From Candidatus Cryptobacteroides onthequi (GTDB taxonomy: Bacteria > Bacteroidota > Bacteroidia > Bacteroidales > UBA932), in contig JAGHSA010000065.1 of assembly GCA_018066125.1 (NCBI GenBank), forward strand, positions 1-54,386: a DNA stretch of 54,386 nucleotides, read 5' to 3'. Shown one piece after another: positions 43,846-51,799 of the stretch; position 1 is the first letter of the stretch, and every line of letters begins with the position of its first letter. Both the position numbers and the translations under genes were made by a program. The notes beneath the pieces are model-generated. The model was not told where the DNA came from. It saw only the letters and a list, made by a program, of their open reading frames with translations, and did no database searches.

Positions 43846-45516
43846 ATGAATAAATTTGCCCTGGCATACCGAGAGCAGCAGCAGCTGTTCATCTATGAGA
43901 AGACCTACTTCACCGGCACATTGCTGAAAGTCGGAGGTCTGTCAACCCTGATGGCACGCTTCGCTGTCCAGTTCTTCTGGAGCCCATTGATTGCAATGGG
44001 GATCACCGTCATGCTGCTCGCACTTAGTGCATATCTGCTGTGGGCATCCATACGCAGAGACAGACGGGACTGGTTGAGCCTTCTGACAGGCATGATCCCG
44101 GCCTGCCTCATCGGTGCATCCCTGTCGGACAACAGCCTGCACTTCGACTACCTGACCTCTGTGATTCTGGTTGAGGCAGCACTGGTCATCTACAACAAGA
44201 TAATTCGGACAAAAAGGATACTTTGGGGTGTCCTTATGACCATTATAATATATATAACTGCCGGGCCTGCGGCAATCTGCTTTGCAGTCAGTGCTGCCGT
44301 CATCGAACTGAGCAAAGGCAGTCGACTCAGATGGTTCTCTGCCGCATACCCGATCACTGCACTCGCCTGCGGGTATGTTTCATACCTGACAGCAGGCTCT
44401 GCGACGCTCGCATGCGCGCTGACCCCGGCTTTCCACTACAATCTCGATGAAAGTGCTCCATTACTCCACTGGCTTGGATGGCTTGCCATACCGGTTGCAA
44501 CGGCTGCCGCTCTGATCAGAAACAAAAAGCTTTTCGCGCCTGTTGCACTGATTCTGTTTGCCGGAGCAATGACCTTCAGTATCATGGTATCACAGAAGGC
44601 AGACAAGAATCCGAGCATCACCAGCTACGAATATGAGTATTACACTGCGAATGAACGCTGGGATGAGCTCACTGAATCCTGCAGGCATCATGTATGGAGT
44701 CCGGGAACAGCAAACTATCTGAATCTGGCACACGCATACAAGGGTACTCTTACAGACAACCTGTTCAGATACGACAACAGAGGTGTCTCCAGCCTGTTTT
44801 TCATGCCTGAGGAAAAATCGGTGGATGTGAGAGTAGCACATATCATGTATGCCATGGGCAACATGGCAGCCGCCCAGAATGTATCATTCAACGCGATGCG
44901 CAGCACCGAAGGATTCTGTCCTGCCATGCTGAAGATGAATGCCAAGGTTGAACTCATGAGAGGTACCTACGATGTAGCTGACAAGTACCTGTCCATTCTG
45001 GAGAAGTCACTGCATTACAGGAAATGGGCCAAGAAGTACAGGCAATTCCTCTGGAATGACCAGGCAGTCGACAATGACAGAGAACTTTCCACTGGAAGAA
45101 AGGATATGGAGGTATCTGATGGATTTGCTATGCTCGGAAACCCGATAGATGAGCTGATGAAAGTGATAGATGCAAATCCTGACGACAAGAAAGCCATGGA
45201 CTACGCCCTATCATTCCTGCTTCTTTCCAAAGACATTGCCAGACTGAAAGACTTCACAGATCGCTACTGGGGCTCCGGCGCCCTGACTGTCCTGCCTGAA
45301 TACGCGCAGGAAGCACTCATATTCTACAGCGAGTATTCACGCAACTTTGAAAATGTAGATCCTGTATCACTGGAATGGTGTCTCGCGCACGGAGTGGCAC
45401 AGAACACTATACAGCACTTTGAAGCCTTCCAGAAAGCGAGCCTCAAGAGCAGAGGAGCCGCGCCATCCGGATACAAAGAGACATACTGGAACTATTTACT
45501 TTACACACAGTTATGA
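43846..45516 (+). CDS. Membrane protein with C-terminal TPR-like domain (DUF6057-like)
   Basis: A 556-residue protein. The N-terminal half holds about seven to eight hydrophobic segments (roughly 40-255), and a soluble C-terminal half begins about 260 (SQKADKNPSITSYEYEYYTANERWDEL) with helical TPR-like repeats (NYLNLAHAYKG, VAHIMYAMGNMAAAQNVSFN, GTYDVADKYLSILEK). The start EQQQLFIYEKTYF and following GG recall the DUF6057 family of Bacteroides; I am not certain of this label. Its soluble half is homologous to the lipoprotein at 46978-47901. It begins directly after the preceding stop, in the same frame, and overlaps the propeller gene by 4 bases (ATGA). The function is unknown; a membrane scaffold for its partner is a guess. 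Confidence 0.65.
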   Translation: MNKFALAYREQQQLFIYEKTYFTGTLLKVGGLSTLMARFAVQFFWSPLIAMGITVMLLALSAYLLWASIRRDRRDWLSLLTGMIPACLIGASLSDNSLHFDYLTSVILVEAALVIYNKIIRTKRILWGVLMTIIIYITAGPAAICFAVSAAVIELSKGSRLRWFSAAYPITALACGYVSYLTAGSATLACALTPAFHYNLDESAPLLHWLGWLAIPVATAAALIRNKKLFAPVALILFAGAMTFSIMVSQKADKNPSITSYEYEYYTANERWDELTESCRHHVWSPGTANYLNLAHAYKGTLTDNLFRYDNRGVSSLFFMPEEKSVDVRVAHIMYAMGNMAAAQNVSFNAMRSTEGFCPAMLKMNAKVELMRGTYDVADKYLSILEKSLHYRKWAKKYRQFLWNDQAVDNDRELSTGRKDMEVSDGFAMLGNPIDELMKVIDANPDDKKAMDYALSFLLLSKDIARLKDFTDRYWGSGALTVLPEYAQEALIFYSEYSRNFENVDPVSLEWCLAHGVAQNTIQHFEAFQKASLKSRGAAPSGYKETYWNYLLYTQL

Positions 45517-46967
45517 AAAGACTCGCAATCCTATCCATCCTGATCGCGACTGTTGGAGGTTTTTCATCCTGCAGCAGGGATATAACTGTGACAGGGAATA
45601 TCCAGGGACAGCCATCTATTTACCCGGATTACTGCGACGTGACAGTTCCGGAGAACATCGCCCCGCTCAATTTTTCATACACCGGCGAAGAAGACTGTGC
45701 TCTGCAGGTCGACGGCAGAACCATCTTCCCCCAAAGGGGCAGAGAATTCATTTTCAGGCGCTCTCAGTGGCGCAGATGGATGACCGGAGATGCTGTAAGT
45801 ATGAAGATTCTTGTCAGGAAAGACGGAAAGTGGATGTCATATGACCCATTCGAGATCAAAGTGTCACATGAAAGGATAGACCCATACATATCATACCGCC
45901 TCATCCCGCCCGGTTATCAGGGATGGCAGGTTATGGGTATATATCAAAGAAACCTCGAAACCTACAGGCAGTCCCCTGTCATTGAAAACCGCATGACCGG
46001 AGGTGACTGCGTCAACTGCCACACATACAATCAGAGGGATCCCGGGACCATGGTATTCCACGCGAGGGCTGATTTCAGAGGCACATTCGTCATAAAGGAT
46101 GACGCGATCGAGAAACTCAACACCAAGACGGACTCGACCATAAGCGCACTGGTCTATCCATACTGGCACCCGGAAGGAAGATACATCACCTTCTCCACCA
46201 ACGCGACAAAGCAAAGCTTTTTCAACCATGGACCTGACCGCATCGAAGTCTTCGACTCAGCCTCAGATGTAGTGGTATACGACGTGGAGAAGCACAGTCT
46301 CACATGGTCGCCTCTAACCAAGAGCACAGAGATGTTCGAGACCTTCCCATCGTTCTCCCCTGACGGGAAATGGCTGTATTTCTGCTCATCAAAGGCAGTG
46401 GACAACATGCCGTACAACTACGACCAGGCACATTACGGCATCTACCGCATAGCATTCAATGCAGCGGATGGAACATTCGGGGACAGTCTCGAATGCATCT
46501 ATGACGCGGCTGCCGAAGACAAGAGCGCATCCTTCCCGCGCATCTCCCCTGACGGCAGATGGCTGGCTTTCACACGTCACCGCTGCGGCAACTTCAGCAT
46601 ATGGCACCAGGATGCGGACATATGGATGATCGACCTGGAGAGCGGTGAGTCACGCCCAGCCGAGGCCATGAACTCCGATGAAGTGGACAGCTACCACGAC
46701 TGGAGCGGCGACAGCAGGTGGATGGTGTTCAGCAGCAGGCGCGATGACGGTCTCTACACCAGACTCTACATCTCCCACATCGATGAGAACGGTCATGAGA
46801 GCAAGCCTTTCATGCTGCCGCAGAAAAATCCGAAAGATTACTACAAAGACCTGATGTTCTCCTACAACATACCCGAATTCATGACTGGCAAGGTCGGCAT
46901 GTCCATGCACCGCATCAGCACGTGCATGCGGAAGGATCCCGGGACACAGGTGACTGTATCACGTTGA
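45513..46967 (+). CDS. TolB-like (PD40) beta-propeller lipoprotein with CxxCH motif, copy 1
   Basis: A 484-residue lipoprotein (VGGFSSCSRD, Cys20) without acidic residues right after the Cys, so a periplasmic-facing position is possible. After an Ig-like N-terminal part (PENIAPLNFSYTG) comes DCVNCH (C166, C169, H170), the classic c-type heme attachment pattern, with a conserved Met and His 10 and 13 residues further on (TMVFH). The rest is a beta-propeller of PD40/TolB type (YPYWHPEGRYITFSTN, FPSFSPDGKWLYFCSS, FPRISPDGRWLAFTRH, DWSGDSRWMVFSSRRDDG). Relatives are sometimes named cytochrome c biosynthesis proteins, without proof that I know of. It overlaps the preceding membrane protein gene by 4 bases. 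It is paralogous to the gene at 47898-49349. Confidence 0.78.
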   Translation: MKRLAILSILIATVGGFSSCSRDITVTGNIQGQPSIYPDYCDVTVPENIAPLNFSYTGEEDCALQVDGRTIFPQRGREFIFRRSQWRRWMTGDAVSMKILVRKDGKWMSYDPFEIKVSHERIDPYISYRLIPPGYQGWQVMGIYQRNLETYRQSPVIENRMTGGDCVNCHTYNQRDPGTMVFHARADFRGTFVIKDDAIEKLNTKTDSTISALVYPYWHPEGRYITFSTNATKQSFFNHGPDRIEVFDSASDVVVYDVEKHSLTWSPLTKSTEMFETFPSFSPDGKWLYFCSSKAVDNMPYNYDQAHYGIYRIAFNAADGTFGDSLECIYDAAAEDKSASFPRISPDGRWLAFTRHRCGNFSIWHQDADIWMIDLESGESRPAEAMNSDEVDSYHDWSGDSRWMVFSSRRDDGLYTRLYISHIDENGHESKPFMLPQKNPKDYYKDLMFSYNIPEFMTGKVGMSMHRISTCMRKDPGTQVTVSR

Positions 46968-46977
46968 CCGCGACGGC

Positions 46978-47901
46978 ATGAGAAAGACTTTCACCATCAT
47001 ATCCACCGCCGCAGTGCTGATATCGTCGTGCTCCGGCCCGGACCGAGCCTTCATGGCGGAGGACTGGGACAGGGTGATTGCAGAGTATGCCGATGATGGA
47101 GAGAATGTCTATTACGACAGGATCGCGCGCCTGAATCTCGCACTTGCGCAGAAGGGCGAGCTCGCCGAAAAGGCTTTCTCCTACACCCAGGCAGGATCTG
47201 CCGGGCTGCTGCCCGAATGGAGTCCTGACGGGGAGAACGGTGCCCTGCTGAGCGACATATACTTCGCGATGGGCTATGTCTCCCTGTCGCAGAGAATGGC
47301 GTTTGAGACCGATGTCCTCGCACCAGAGGGGCACAACCCCGCAATGCTGGCAAGGCTCGTGCAGACCAATCTCATTTTCGGAGCGTACAAGGTCGCAGAA
47401 AAATATATCATCGAGCTGGAAAAAGATCCCGCCACCAGAGCCTGGGCACAGAGTCAGAGACGTTTCCTGTCAAATGATGCCGCCATTGAAAACGACCCGC
47501 TTCTGTCTTCTATGAGGCGATGCATACCGGAGGAGAACTTCACCAGCGGAGAGCTCGGCCTGACCGATGCCCTGAGGGCCATCATCAAGACAAATCCGAA
47601 GCATCGACAGGCAATCGAATACCTCGGCACACTTTACCTTCTGGACATGGATTTCGAGGCCTTCAGGGCGTTTCTGGATGAATTCTACGGGACAGAGGCA
47701 CTGCCTGAGCTTCCGCGCGCCTTCAGCGAGGCTGCGTGCATGCTCTCGGAGATGGAACACGGATACTGGAAGACCGTGGGTGTCAGTCAGGAGACATACA
47801 GGAATTTCAGGGACTTCGTCAAGAGGCTCGGCACAGGCCTCTCCATGGACAGGTTCGAAGACACTTACTTTTACTATGTAATGAGGGCGAATTCACAATG
47901 A
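46978..47901 (+). CDS. TPR-like lipoprotein, soluble paralogue of the 43846-45516 C-terminal half
   Basis: A 307-residue lipoprotein (AVLISSCSGPD, Cys18). It aligns with the soluble half of the membrane protein at 43846-45516: SDIYFAMGYVSLSQRMAF against AHIMYAMGNMAAAQNVSF, NPAMLARLVQTNLIFGAYKV against CPAMLKMNAKVELMRGTYDV, and QRRFLSNDAAIENDPLL against YRQFLWNDQAVDNDREL. The membrane domain is absent and a lipid anchor takes its place. It lies 10 bases after the first propeller gene and overlaps the second by 4 bases (ATGA). So each propeller is preceded by one TPR-like partner, which suggests two complexes of the same type. Confidence 0.7.
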   Translation: MRKTFTIISTAAVLISSCSGPDRAFMAEDWDRVIAEYADDGENVYYDRIARLNLALAQKGELAEKAFSYTQAGSAGLLPEWSPDGENGALLSDIYFAMGYVSLSQRMAFETDVLAPEGHNPAMLARLVQTNLIFGAYKVAEKYIIELEKDPATRAWAQSQRRFLSNDAAIENDPLLSSMRRCIPEENFTSGELGLTDALRAIIKTNPKHRQAIEYLGTLYLLDMDFEAFRAFLDEFYGTEALPELPRAFSEAACMLSEMEHGYWKTVGVSQETYRNFRDFVKRLGTGLSMDRFEDTYFYYVMRANSQ

Positions 47902-49349
47902 TCCACAGACTGAAAACCATCTTACTTCCCGCTCTGGCACTCTGCATCACAGCAGCATGCAGCGTGAAGATTCCGTCTTCATACACTCAGGTGGATGAGC
48001 TTCCTCATATCTATCCGGATATTGCCAAGACCACTGTCCCGGTCAATATCGCCCCTCTCAACTTCAAGCTGACTGACGCAGTGGAAAAGGCTGTGCTGAG
48101 CCTTGAATGCGAAGGGATACAGGTACTGGTAAAAGGCCCGTCATTCGACATCCCGTCCGACGGATGGAAGGATCTGACATCACTCTGCAGGGACATTTCG
48201 GCACGCGTGTATGTCCAGGACGGCAAGTCATGGAAGGCGTACTCCGCTTTCACCATCCACGTGAGTCCCGACCCCATCGACCCATATGTCACATACCGCC
48301 TGATCGAACCCGGATATGAGACATGGAACGGTATAGGCCTCTACCAGCGCTGCCTTGAGGATTTCACCCAGACAGCGATAATAGAAAACAGCAAGACAGG
48401 AACCAACTGCATGAACTGCCACTCATTTGCAGACAGGAATCCGGAAAAGATGGTATTCCACATGCGTGGACAGAACGGCGGGACATACATCATCGACAGG
48501 GACAAGGTTGAGAAACTCAACACCAAGACCCCACAGACGATATCCGCTCTGGTATATCCTCAGTGGCATCCTGACGGACGGTATATAGCATTTTCTGTCA
48601 ATGACATATCTCAGGTGTTCCACTCGACCGACCGCAACAGGATAGAAGTATATGACTCCATGTCGGATGTCGTGATATACGATGTGGAGAGACATGAGGT
48701 GATGTCCAGTCCCCTGCTGATGTCTGAAGACCGGTTCGAGACATACCCGAGTTTCTCACATGACGGGATGAAGTTGTATTTCTGCACCAGCCCGGCAAGA
48801 CAGATGCCCGAGGAGTTCAAGAGTGTACGGTACAGCATATGCTCAATAGACTTCGACCCCGAGACAGCCACCCTGGGCGCAAAGGTCGACACTCTGTACA
48901 GCCACGGCAGCGCAGTGTTCCCGAGAGTATCTCCCGACGGACGCTTCATGATGTTCACAGAGACGGCATACGGATGTTTCCCCATCTGGCATAAAGACGC
49001 CGAATTGCGCATGATCGACCTCAGCGATGGCGCAATCTGCGACATGTCCTGCATCAACAGTCCGGACGTGGACAGCTACCATAGCTGGAGCAGCAGTTCA
49101 AGATGGGTCATCTTCTCGAGCAGAAGAGAGGATGGACTCTATACACGTCTGTATATCAGCCACATGGACAAGGATGGAAACTTCACCAAACCATTCATGC
49201 TGCCCCAGCGGGATCCAGACTTCAGCATAGGCTTCTTCAAGTCATTCAACATTCCTGAATTCACCAGGGGAAAAGTAGTTGCGCAAGAAGATGCGATAGC
49301 CCGTTGCGCTGTCGGCGACAAGGGCACTGACATCAGATGGAAAGACTGA
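47898..49349 (+). CDS. TolB-like (PD40) beta-propeller lipoprotein with CxxCH motif, copy 2
   Basis: A 483-residue lipoprotein (LCITAACSVKI, Cys21). The start is the ATG at 47898, which overlaps the previous stop; an upstream in-frame ATG at 47736 would run through the preceding gene and lacks a signal peptide at the right place. It is a full-length paralogue of the gene at 45513-46967, with NCMNCH (C171, C174, H175), the Met and His of KMVFH at the same distances, EKLNTKTPQTISALVYPQWHP (shared EKLNTKT and TISALVYP) and the same propeller blades. No catalytic site is visible. The conservation of CxxCH in both copies argues for heme or another cysteine-based function. Confidence 0.78.
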   Translation: MIHRLKTILLPALALCITAACSVKIPSSYTQVDELPHIYPDIAKTTVPVNIAPLNFKLTDAVEKAVLSLECEGIQVLVKGPSFDIPSDGWKDLTSLCRDISARVYVQDGKSWKAYSAFTIHVSPDPIDPYVTYRLIEPGYETWNGIGLYQRCLEDFTQTAIIENSKTGTNCMNCHSFADRNPEKMVFHMRGQNGGTYIIDRDKVEKLNTKTPQTISALVYPQWHPDGRYIAFSVNDISQVFHSTDRNRIEVYDSMSDVVIYDVERHEVMSSPLLMSEDRFETYPSFSHDGMKLYFCTSPARQMPEEFKSVRYSICSIDFDPETATLGAKVDTLYSHGSAVFPRVSPDGRFMMFTETAYGCFPIWHKDAELRMIDLSDGAICDMSCINSPDVDSYHSWSSSSRWVIFSSRREDGLYTRLYISHMDKDGNFTKPFMLPQRDPDFSIGFFKSFNIPEFTRGKVVAQEDAIARCAVGDKGTDIRWKD

Positions 49350-49358
49350 TAATTATTG

Positions 49359-49366
49359 TAAATTTG
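49359..49366 (+). promoter_or_regulatory. Bacteroidota -7 element (TAAATTTG) before the GH31 gene
   Basis: TAAATTTG matches TAnnTTTG. Transcription would begin near 49373, which puts the ATG at 49380 almost at the 5' end and favours the ATG at 49407 as the true start. No -33 TTG is seen at the usual distance. Confidence 0.45.
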
Positions 49367-49372
49367 TAAGGA

Positions 49373-49394
49373 GGCGGCCATGTGGAATGCCGCC
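49373..49394 (+). other. Short leader hairpin before the GH31 gene
   Basis: GGCGGC (49373-49378) pairs with GCCGCC (49389-49394) around a 10-base loop that contains the alternative ATG at 49380. There is no T-run, so it is not a normal terminator. It would be the first structure in a transcript from the -7 element at 49359-49366. Confidence 0.35.
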
Positions 49395-49406
49395 CTTGAT
49401 CCCGAT

Positions 49407-51791
49407 ATGAAGAGACTTATCACATTTGCAGCAGGAATGCTCGCTCTGCTCAATCTGTCAGCAGGCAACAAGACTTACACGGTAAAGCTGGACAACGGCA
49501 ACAACATCAGCATCGAAGCATGCTCAGAGGGCGTTTTCAGATTGAAGGTATCACCTCGCGAAAGCTTTGAGGAATCACTCATGGAGCGTTACGGACTCAT
49601 CAAGACGGACTGGGCTCCTGCGGGCGAGAGGATATCTGAGAACGGCAAGACATGGACCATGAAGACTTCGTCTGCCACCCTCAGCATCGACAGGGCCAGC
49701 GGCATCATGACACTCTGCGATGCGTCCGGGAAGCAGCTCGCCGGCGGCATACGCTTCATCGGAGCAGGCAGCAGCCTCTGCAGAAGTCTTTCAGAAATCA
49801 TCAACAAGAAATATGCAGACCTCCATGTCGCATCAAACGGCGGCATCATCGGCGATGACAACGGCAAGTTCTCAGAAAAGGACATGACCGAAAGCGGAGA
49901 TCCGGATAAGAGCAGCATCATCAGCATAGACCTCCTCGACGGAGAGAGATTCTACGGCGGAGGAGGCACCAGCCGCGACCACATCCAGCACAGGGGCGAG
50001 ATGCTCCGCATGTGGTGCGCATATCAGCACACAGAGATTCCAGTTCCTTTCGTGACCAGTTCACGCGGATGGGGCATCTACAACAATACCACCAGAAAGA
50101 ACTTCTTCGACATAGGCAACACGGATGCCGACAGATTCAACATCTACAACACCAGCGACGAGGCCGATTTCTACCTCATGGCAGGCACATCGATGAATGA
50201 TGTCCTCAACGAGTACACACTCATCACCGGCAGGACCTACGTCCTCCCTAAATGGGCATACGGTTTCTGCTTCGGTCCCAACATGCGCGAGGACCAATGG
50301 GACATCCTCAATGACGCAGTGCATTTCCGCCAGGCTGACGTCCCTTGCGACCTTTTCTGGCTCGAGCCTCAATGGATGGAGAAGCGCTACGACTTCAGCA
50401 CGGAGAAGAAATTCAACTCCCAGCTGTTCTCCGTCGAGCCATACTGGCTGGAGAACAAGTACCCGAAACAGCTCTACAACCGTCTCTTCATAGGCAAGCT
50501 CCGCAGCATGGGGTATCATCTCGGTCTCTGGCTCTGCGAGGAGTATGATCTCAGCATCACCGAAGAGGACGCCATCGCAGCACGCGAGGGACGCGCCCAG
50601 TCCGGCCAGGAGCACTGGATGGATCACCTTACCACCTTCATGGATCTCGGAGTGGAAGGTTTCAAGCTGGACCCAGCCCGCACCATAGACGAGCATACCT
50701 ACTGGGAGTACTACAACGGCCGCACCGACAAGGAGATGCACAATATCAACCAGGTGCTTCTCCCGAAGCAGATGGAGCAGCTCGGCCGCAACTACAACGG
50801 CAAGCGCACATGGCATCACTACTGCGGCGGATGGAGCGGCATACAGCACTGGGGCGCATCCACAAGCGGTGACAACGGCGGCGGCAAGACAGCTCTCTTC
50901 GACCAGCTCAACCTCGGAATGAGCGGATACATGAATACTTCATGCGACGTGATGTCAGTCGAGCGCGATCTCGAGATGCAGAGTCTCCACTTCGGATTCT
51001 TCCTCCCATGGGTCCAGGTCAACAGCTGGTTCTCCATGATGCATCCTTTCTACTACAACGACGAGGAGCAGACTCTCTACCGCAATGCAGTGAAGCTGCG
51101 TTACAAACTGATGCCGTATGTCTATTCGGCAGCGCTCGAGGGCACTGTGAACGGCATGCCTATCGTCAGGTCCATGCCTCTTATGTTCCCTGAGGACCGC
51201 GAGTGCGACGACATGACCTACCAGTACATGTTCGGCCAGAACTTCCTTGTCGGCATCTTCACAGACACGGTCTATCTCCCTGCAGGCGAGTGGACAGACT
51301 ACTGGACCGGAGAGAAGATCCAGAGCAGGGGCGAGACAGTCACCCGCCAGTGCCCGGCCGACCGCGCCGGTCTCCTGTTCGTGCGCGAGGGCGCCATCAT
51401 CCCGACCATGACAAAGGAAGTCAAATATGTGGGCTCTGCACCTGTCAGCGACTTCACCATCCAGGTGTTCCCGGGCAGAGAAGAGTCTTCATACACCATG
51501 TATGACTCAGACGCCGAGACCTACGGCTATGAGAAGGGTCTCATGTGTTCAACCACTTTCGAGTGCAAGAAGACATCAAAAGGCACCCAGGTGACCATCA
51601 ATCCTGTACAGGGCACTTTCGAGAACATGCCTGACACACGCAGCTACAAGCTTGAGGTCAGCATGGCCAAACCGGCCAAGGTCAGTGTAAACGGCAGACA
51701 GACCACCGACTGGAGCTATCAGGACGGCAAGGTCATTCTCCCGCTCGGAGAAAACGCTGTCAGCGACAAGATCGACATCATCCTGAAATAA
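49407..51791 (+). CDS. GH31 family alpha-glycosidase
   Basis: A 794-residue exported enzyme with the start at 49407, which gives a clean signal peptide (MKRLITFAAGMLALLNLSAG); the ATG at 49380 has an AGGAGG site but adds an unlikely leader MWNAALDPD. GH31 enzymes are retaining alpha-glucosidases, alpha-xylosidases and relatives. The N-terminal beta-sandwich, the (beta/alpha)8 barrel (LPKWAYGFCFGPNMRED, DVPCDLFWLEPQWM), the nucleophile motif GFKLDPAR (D422) and the likely acid/base in TSGDN (D489) are present, with a C-terminal beta domain. The sulfoquinovosidase-type QQWR signature is absent. Alpha-glucosidase on mannose-rich glycan caps is a possible role. It is followed 8 bases later by a sugar kinase. 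Confidence 0.92.
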   Translation: MKRLITFAAGMLALLNLSAGNKTYTVKLDNGNNISIEACSEGVFRLKVSPRESFEESLMERYGLIKTDWAPAGERISENGKTWTMKTSSATLSIDRASGIMTLCDASGKQLAGGIRFIGAGSSLCRSLSEIINKKYADLHVASNGGIIGDDNGKFSEKDMTESGDPDKSSIISIDLLDGERFYGGGGTSRDHIQHRGEMLRMWCAYQHTEIPVPFVTSSRGWGIYNNTTRKNFFDIGNTDADRFNIYNTSDEADFYLMAGTSMNDVLNEYTLITGRTYVLPKWAYGFCFGPNMREDQWDILNDAVHFRQADVPCDLFWLEPQWMEKRYDFSTEKKFNSQLFSVEPYWLENKYPKQLYNRLFIGKLRSMGYHLGLWLCEEYDLSITEEDAIAAREGRAQSGQEHWMDHLTTFMDLGVEGFKLDPARTIDEHTYWEYYNGRTDKEMHNINQVLLPKQMEQLGRNYNGKRTWHHYCGGWSGIQHWGASTSGDNGGGKTALFDQLNLGMSGYMNTSCDVMSVERDLEMQSLHFGFFLPWVQVNSWFSMMHPFYYNDEEQTLYRNAVKLRYKLMPYVYSAALEGTVNGMPIVRSMPLMFPEDRECDDMTYQYMFGQNFLVGIFTDTVYLPAGEWTDYWTGEKIQSRGETVTRQCPADRAGLLFVREGAIIPTMTKEVKYVGSAPVSDFTIQVFPGREESSYTMYDSDAETYGYEKGLMCSTTFECKKTSKGTQVTINPVQGTFENMPDTRSYKLEVSMAKPAKVSVNGRQTTDWSYQDGKVILPLGENAVSDKIDIILK

Positions 51792-51799
51792 GCAACGCT

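Noticed and set aside
47736..47897. Upstream extension of the second propeller gene
   Set aside because: It runs through the well-supported TPR-like lipoprotein in another frame; the ATGA overlap start at 47898 yields a proper lipobox.
50061..50849. Antisense open frame opposite the GH31 gene, and similar ones at 52650-53696 and 365-1270
   Set aside because: Composition is typical of reverse-frame translation (Val, Leu, His, Arg and Asp-rich) and no motif is found.
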